From assembly GCA_963601575.1 (NCBI GenBank), contig CAVCFO010000001.1, positions 1-64,000 of the forward strand: 64,000 bases of DNA. Direction: 5' to 3'. Position 1 is the stretch's first letter, and each line of letters opens with the position of its first letter. Shown here in pieces: positions 59,966 through 64,000 of the stretch. This DNA comes from CAG-238 sp963601575 (lineage in GTDB: Bacteria; Bacillota; Clostridia; Peptostreptococcales; Anaerovoracaceae). A model generated the notes under the pieces. It saw nothing but the letters and a program-made list of their open reading frames with translations. It was not told the origin of the DNA and did no database searches. The position numbers and the translations under genes were made by a program.

Positions 59966-60088
59966 CTAGACGCCGGATTTTTCGTTCACCGCTAGGAAAC
60001 AAGATTCCGAGGCACGGAGCGTACTTAGGGTACGTGAGTACCGAGGAAGCGCAGCCAGCACCGCGGTGGGCGAAAAAGACAAGTCTAG
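59966..60088 (+). ncRNA. Candidate structured RNA element with nested stems
   Basis: Five nested complementary pairs enclose one another: CTAGAC/GTCTAG (59966/60083), TTTTTCG/CGAAAAA (59978/60071), CACCGC/GCGGTG (59987/60063), TTCC/GGAA (60005/60045) and the apical CGTAC/GTACG (60020/60030). Between the inner stems, CCGAGG faces CCGAGG, giving tandem G-A mismatches on the plus strand, the form expected in RNA. It overlaps the stop codon of the surface-protein gene. I know no family name for it; it could also be a DNA-level repeat. Confidence 0.45.
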
Positions 60089-63000
60089 AACTTGCGAGTT
60101 GCGTACCTGCACTGTTTCAGTGCCGTCTTTGCAACGATTTTGCCGTTCTCGTCATACACTCTTACCTGCACCTTGTAATAGTACTTGGTGCCTTTCTTGC
60201 CGCTGGTATTGGTGTACGAGGCTGTCTTCTTTGTCAGTGCGGACTTGTAGCTTGCCGACTTCTTCGTGGAACGATAGAAGCGGTATTTTACGGTATAGCC
60301 TGCGTCCGTAAGCTCGCTGATGATCGCCTTGTCGTTCTTATCGAGGTTTGCCTGCACCTTGATGTAGCCCTTGGCGGTTTTCGCAGAGCGTGCAACCGGA
60401 GTGAGTTTTGCAACAAGTGCCGCCGCATCAACCTCGTCCTCAGTTTCAAGTCCCAGCTCGTCAGCGTCTACCAGTGCGAAGTCGGAGAAGTGTGAGGTCG
60501 TAAACTCGTAGCATTTCTTGCCGCCAACTTCTCTGCTCTTTCCAGGCATCTGCTGAATCTTGCCGTCTTCTGCGATGTGGATCGCGGCTATTCTTTTACC
60601 CTGCAACGCTGTTGAAATAGCAACGGTCACGGTAACTTTTCCGGTCTTGAAGTCCGAAATCGTCTTATCGCCGGATTTTACGGTGAGGCTGAGAATCTGA
60701 CCGCTCTCGCCGGCTGCCTTTTTCTGAACTTCCGTCGGGCTTACCACGCTATTTACATCGAGAGTGATGGTCGTGCCTTTTGCCTCGTCGAGTACCGTCT
60801 TGATTGTATCTTGGTCGAGGCTTACGGTGCCGTTCTCGGTGTTTACGGTGAGCGCTGCATCTGTCTTGTCGCTGATATTCTTAACGAAGGACACATCAAG
60901 CTGTAGCTGAACGTTCTGCGCGCCGGCAGTCTGCGTGCTTGCAACTTCAAGAACGATTTCCGCAGATTTCTTGTCCGTAGCCTGTTTGATGATCTCGGTC
61001 TGGTTGTCCGTGGAAACTGTCACGGCTACCGTCTTTTCTTTCGTTCCGTCGGCATTGGTTTTCTCCGTTACCTTGGTTTCCGTCGGAGTAGTTACCGTTC
61101 CGGTCTTGGTGTCGGTGGTTACATTCCTTACTTCTTCGGTCTTGCTACCGCTGTTCCACTTTTCGGAGCCTTCTTCTTTGGTGTAGTCGTCAGTGTAGTG
61201 GAAAACTACCGAATCACCGCTACTCAGGAAGCGAGATGCAACGCCCACCTTAGGGTGCGAGCCGTTTACGGTGTACATCCATCCGGATTTGCTGCCGTTG
61301 TCAAACTCGCCAAGTTCGGTGCCGTTATATGTCACGGAATATACATATGTCCCGTACTGAGTGCCTTTTGCGTTGAAAGCTACGCCACTGTTCTTCTCGG
61401 TAACCTTTTTCATCAAATCCCAAACTGTGGAGTTCAACGGCACTTCGTAGGAAGTCTTTGAAATCCACGTTGTCAAGCCGCCCATAGCAAGTCCGTGAAC
61501 CTTTTTGTCGGTGTCGCTGTTATGCTTGCTGTCGCCAAGGAGCGTGAAGTTTACGGTTAGCGTATCTTTTTTCGGGTCACCGGATGTTTTCTGTTTTACT
61601 GCGACCTGTATCGTTGTCACTGCGTATCCGTAAGTCAGGGTCAAGGTTTGAACTGAATTGCTATTCTTGTTGTAGCCTGTTGCTTTCACATTATCCTCGC
61701 CTGTACCGAATGTGGGGTTGGTTGTCGTTCCGTCTGTCCACTTCGCAGTGAAAGTCAGACCGGATAAGTCAAGCGCCTCACCGACATAATGATCTTTTGC
61801 AGTGCCCGTCACAGTAAGTTCATAGCAGAACGCTGTGTCCGGAATCGCGCTAACCGCCTTTGTAAGCTTTTCTTTGTCTGCGCCGAGCGGATCGTCCGTA
61901 CGATTGTGTGCCGTTTTCCACTTGCAGCCGTTCACTTCCGGGCAGTATTCTACCGTATATTCAGTGTTTATATAGGTTGTGCCGCCCACTGCTGCCGGCT
62001 TCTTTATGTTTGTATCCACATACTGTACTGCGCCGATGCCTTTCGTCGCACCACAGCCTGTCTTATAGAAGTTACCCGCGATATTGTCATATTTGTTTAA
62101 GCTGTCATAAAAGCCAATGATACCACCGACATTTGTCTCTCCGCTGATTTTTCCGCTAAAGGAATTTCCAACAAACGAATAGGTTACATTATCCCAAACC
62201 TGTGCAACATAAAGATCGCTGCCGAGGATACCGCCGACATTGTTATTGCCGGTTACCGTTGCGCCTTCGCCAACTGTGTTGCAAAGAATATTGATTCGCT
62301 GACCGTTCGGTGCGGATACAGTCAGTGCATTATTCGTCATATATCCGCTTCCGACAATGCCGCCGACATTTTCTTCACCGATTACGCTGCCATAAAAACC
62401 GCAATTCTTTACCGTGCATGTCTGCAAAGCATTATCTCTGGTGCCGATAATGCCGCCGACAACATTTTTACCTTTTACCGTTCCATAGTTCTTGCAGTTC
62501 TCAATCGTTCCCTGCATACGGCCCGCAAAGCCGCCGATCATGTTTTGATCTCCGTCACAGCCAATTATCGCACCCGCCTCGATTGTGCAGTTTTTAATGC
62601 TCGCAACAAAGGCTGCACTGGCTCCTGCATATGGGTTTTCAGTAATGTTTGCGCCAAGCAGTCCTGACTTCACAATCTTCGTTCCGGATTTGATGGTTAC
62701 ATTTTCAATTGTGATAGCGTTACCGGAAAGCCCAACGCCCTCAAAATTGTTGACAAGTCCGTAGCCGTTGATTCTTTCCCCTGCAAGATTCAGGTTCTTG
62801 ACAGTCGCGCCTTTTACATAGCCCAGCAGTGGCAGACCATCTTTCGGAACAGTCAGTGTATAATTACCTGTACCGTCAGCCTTTGCGCCATCAATCGTGC
62901 CTGAGAAAGCATAGAGATTTTCGCCTGCCTCAATGCCTGCATTTGAATTTATCTTGCAGCCCATCGGTGTCCAACCTCCAGGCAAAGTGATGTCAGCCGT

Positions 63001-64000
63001 GAGCTTGAAATACTTACCTGAAAACGATATCCCTGAGTTTACAAGTCCGGCTAATTCGGACATATTCTCAGGTGTTGCGAGTTGATAAGGGTCAGCCTGC
63101 GTGCCACTGCCAGTGAATGTAGTCGTTAACTCGCCGACAGTAACCCTTGCCTCATTCGATTGTGTCACTGCAGTCTTTCCGTCCTTGACAGTCACAACTT
63201 CACAATAGTATTTCGCAGTGCCTTTCGTGCTGCTGTCTACCTTGTATCTTGCATCCTCGGAAAGGTTTGAAACCTTTTTTGTTTCGTTAGCTGTTTTTTC
63301 GAACCATCTGTAGTAATACTGTGTTTCCTCTTCTTCATTAACAGCCACCGAAAGGTATTTTGTCTGTCCCAGCCCAATGTTTACACTTGCTTCAGGTTGT
63401 TCTGTAATGGTAGCTTCCGCTCCGGTTTGGTCGTCATAATTATATACCACAACGGTGCCTTTATCTGCCAGCTTCGTTCTCACAGTCTCTGTCGTAGCTG
63501 CTTCCCATTGTGCTTCAGTACCTCGGAAACAAATCAGTTTCGGTGTCACACTTGTTTCTGCATAGCTTGTTAAGCATGCAGGCAGCACGAGCTGTTCAAG
63601 TGCAGTACAATCATCAAATGCATAATTGACAACCTCTGTCACACCTTTCAATTCGACATACCATAAACTTGAGCAGTGAAATAATATACCGTTATATGCC
63701 GTTTTTATGGTTTCCGGCAGGCTCAGCTTCTCTAATGCGCTGCATTTATCAAATGCGTTTTCCTTTATTGTCTTAACAGTATTCGGAACCGTTACTTCAC
63801 CTTTTTTTGACTGGAGACAACGAAGCAATTTTGTTTTACCCTTGGAATAGAAAACACCATTTTCAGCCTCAACTTCGTTCTCGGCGTTTGTCATTACCAC
63901 ATTTTGCAACGAGGTACACTCATCAATATATCCACCATCAGCTACTTTGTTTGTTGGCAGGCTGTCTTCAGTCACTTTGTTTTTAAGAGTTAATGTTTCC
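60085..64000 (-). CDS. Large secreted surface protein (BspA-type repeats, GLUG, DUF4430), 5' end missing
   Basis: The frame is open through the right edge (1,304 codons visible), so the N-terminus and signal are outside. In order: BspA-type leucine-rich repeats (CSALEKLSLPETIK, CTALEQLVLPACL), an Ig-like region, GLUG repeats (ENVGGIVGSG, NNVGGILGSD, TNVGGIIGFY), a bacterial Ig-like segment (LDLSGLTFTAKWTDGT), a DUF4430 domain (SGWMYTVNGSHPKVGVASRFLSSGD), a Thr-rich stretch and a C-terminal fibronectin-like unit ending in YYYKVQVRVYDENGK. No LPxTG motif is seen. Such proteins are adhesins or ligand binders of gut Clostridia. Confidence 0.85.
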   Translation of the reverse strand, partial: ETLTLKNKVTEDSLPTNKVADGGYIDECTSLQNVVMTNAENEVEAENGVFYSKGKTKLLRCLQSKKGEVTVPNTVKTIKENAFDKCSALEKLSLPETIKTAYNGILFHCSSLWYVELKGVTEVVNYAFDDCTALEQLVLPACLTSYAETSVTPKLICFRGTEAQWEAATTETVRTKLADKGTVVVYNYDDQTGAEATITEQPEASVNIGLGQTKYLSVAVNEEEETQYYYRWFEKTANETKKVSNLSEDARYKVDSSTKGTAKYYCEVVTVKDGKTAVTQSNEARVTVGELTTTFTGSGTQADPYQLATPENMSELAGLVNSGISFSGKYFKLTADITLPGGWTPMGCKINSNAGIEAGENLYAFSGTIDGAKADGTGNYTLTVPKDGLPLLGYVKGATVKNLNLAGERINGYGLVNNFEGVGLSGNAITIENVTIKSGTKIVKSGLLGANITENPYAGASAAFVASIKNCTIEAGAIIGCDGDQNMIGGFAGRMQGTIENCKNYGTVKGKNVVGGIIGTRDNALQTCTVKNCGFYGSVIGEENVGGIVGSGYMTNNALTVSAPNGQRINILCNTVGEGATVTGNNNVGGILGSDLYVAQVWDNVTYSFVGNSFSGKISGETNVGGIIGFYDSLNKYDNIAGNFYKTGCGATKGIGAVQYVDTNIKKPAAVGGTTYINTEYTVEYCPEVNGCKWKTAHNRTDDPLGADKEKLTKAVSAIPDTAFCYELTVTGTAKDHYVGEALDLSGLTFTAKWTDGTTTNPTFGTGEDNVKATGYNKNSNSVQTLTLTYGYAVTTIQVAVKQKTSGDPKKDTLTVNFTLLGDSKHNSDTDKKVHGLAMGGLTTWISKTSYEVPLNSTVWDLMKKVTEKNSGVAFNAKGTQYGTYVYSVTYNGTELGEFDNGSKSGWMYTVNGSHPKVGVASRFLSSGDSVVFHYTDDYTKEEGSEKWNSGSKTEEVRNVTTDTKTGTVTTPTETKVTEKTNADGTKEKTVAVTVSTDNQTEIIKQATDKKSAEIVLEVASTQTAGAQNVQLQLDVSFVKNISDKTDAALTVNTENGTVSLDQDTIKTVLDEAKGTTITLDVNSVVSPTEVQKKAAGESGQILSLTVKSGDKTISDFKTGKVTVTVAISTALQGKRIAAIHIAEDGKIQQMPGKSREVGGKKCYEFTTSHFSDFALVDADELGLETEDEVDAAALVAKLTPVARSAKTAKGYIKVQANLDKNDKAIISELTDAGYTVKYRFYRSTKKSASYKSALTKKTASYTNTSGKKGTKYYYKVQVRVYDENGKIVAKTALKQCRYATRKF

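Noticed and set aside
1..64000. tRNA, rRNA, CRISPR arrays, insertion sequences and prophage genes
   Set aside because: None could be recognised by eye; tRNAscan and repeat searches were not possible here.

Overview
The window is chromosomal DNA from a Gram-positive, anaerobic, amino-acid-fermenting member of the Clostridia. The evidence is a complete set of L-lysine fermentation genes of the Clostridium/Fusobacterium type, two perfect sigma-54 promoters, an ScpA-ScpB pair, a TagO-like wall-teichoic-acid initiator, YhgE/Pip proteins, strong AGGAGG ribosome-binding sites and Clostridia-style surface proteins. A family such as Anaerovoracaceae would fit, but this is a guess from gene content. 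I see no rRNA or tRNA gene, no CRISPR array, no insertion sequence and no prophage.

Layout. 1-1270: a fic gene on the minus strand, bracketed by a 22-bp direct repeat that duplicates part of a terminator, so it looks inserted. 1290-5320: an S41-like secreted protease, a lipoprotein, a possible 26-codon ORF and a DUF4234 membrane protein. 5400-13650 (minus): tatD, tilS, ftsH, a pucR-type regulator, dusB and a split chromate transporter. 13740-17830 (minus): lysC, a cytidylate-kinase-like gene, an unlisted 57-aa membrane protein and metG. 17930-19400: a small membrane protein, with divergent deoC and a second small membrane protein.

19448-32703 is the lysine fermentation region. On the minus strand it reads kdd, kdd (a second copy), kamA, kamB, kamC, kamD, kamE, atoD, atoA. 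Next to it are a sigma-54 activator gene (minus) and kal (plus). KamA makes beta-lysine, KamDE (kept active by KamBC) makes 3,5-diaminohexanoate, Kdd oxidises it, Kal deaminates 3-aminobutyryl-CoA, and AtoDA moves CoA. The Kce cleavage enzyme is not in the window. The activator's sensor region is a degenerate copy of Kdd itself. Two consensus -24/-12 promoters (kdd and kal) and a shared 16-bp imperfect palindrome point to a dedicated regulatory circuit. I regard this as the most interesting system here.

32950-43930: DUF1275 protein, RluB-type pseudouridine synthase, a helix-turn-helix protein carrying a degenerate superoxide-reductase-like domain, a secreted transglutaminase-like protein, scpB/scpA, two EamA transporters around mtnA, a marR plus QueG-like pair and a phzF-like gene. 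43920-56900 (minus) is a long, tightly packed run: prepilin peptidase, truA, dCMP deaminase, tagO, an ABC importer (binding lipoprotein plus fused permease-ATPase), two YhgE/Pip proteins and a TetM-like GTPase fused to a YacP/Rae1-type NYN nuclease domain. 57050-60090: an AspT-type transporter, rplM-rpsI with a repeat-bearing leader, and a 600-bp intergenic region rich in inverted repeats that ends in a nested, possibly RNA-level structure. 60085-64000 is the 3' part of a very large secreted surface protein that runs off the right edge.
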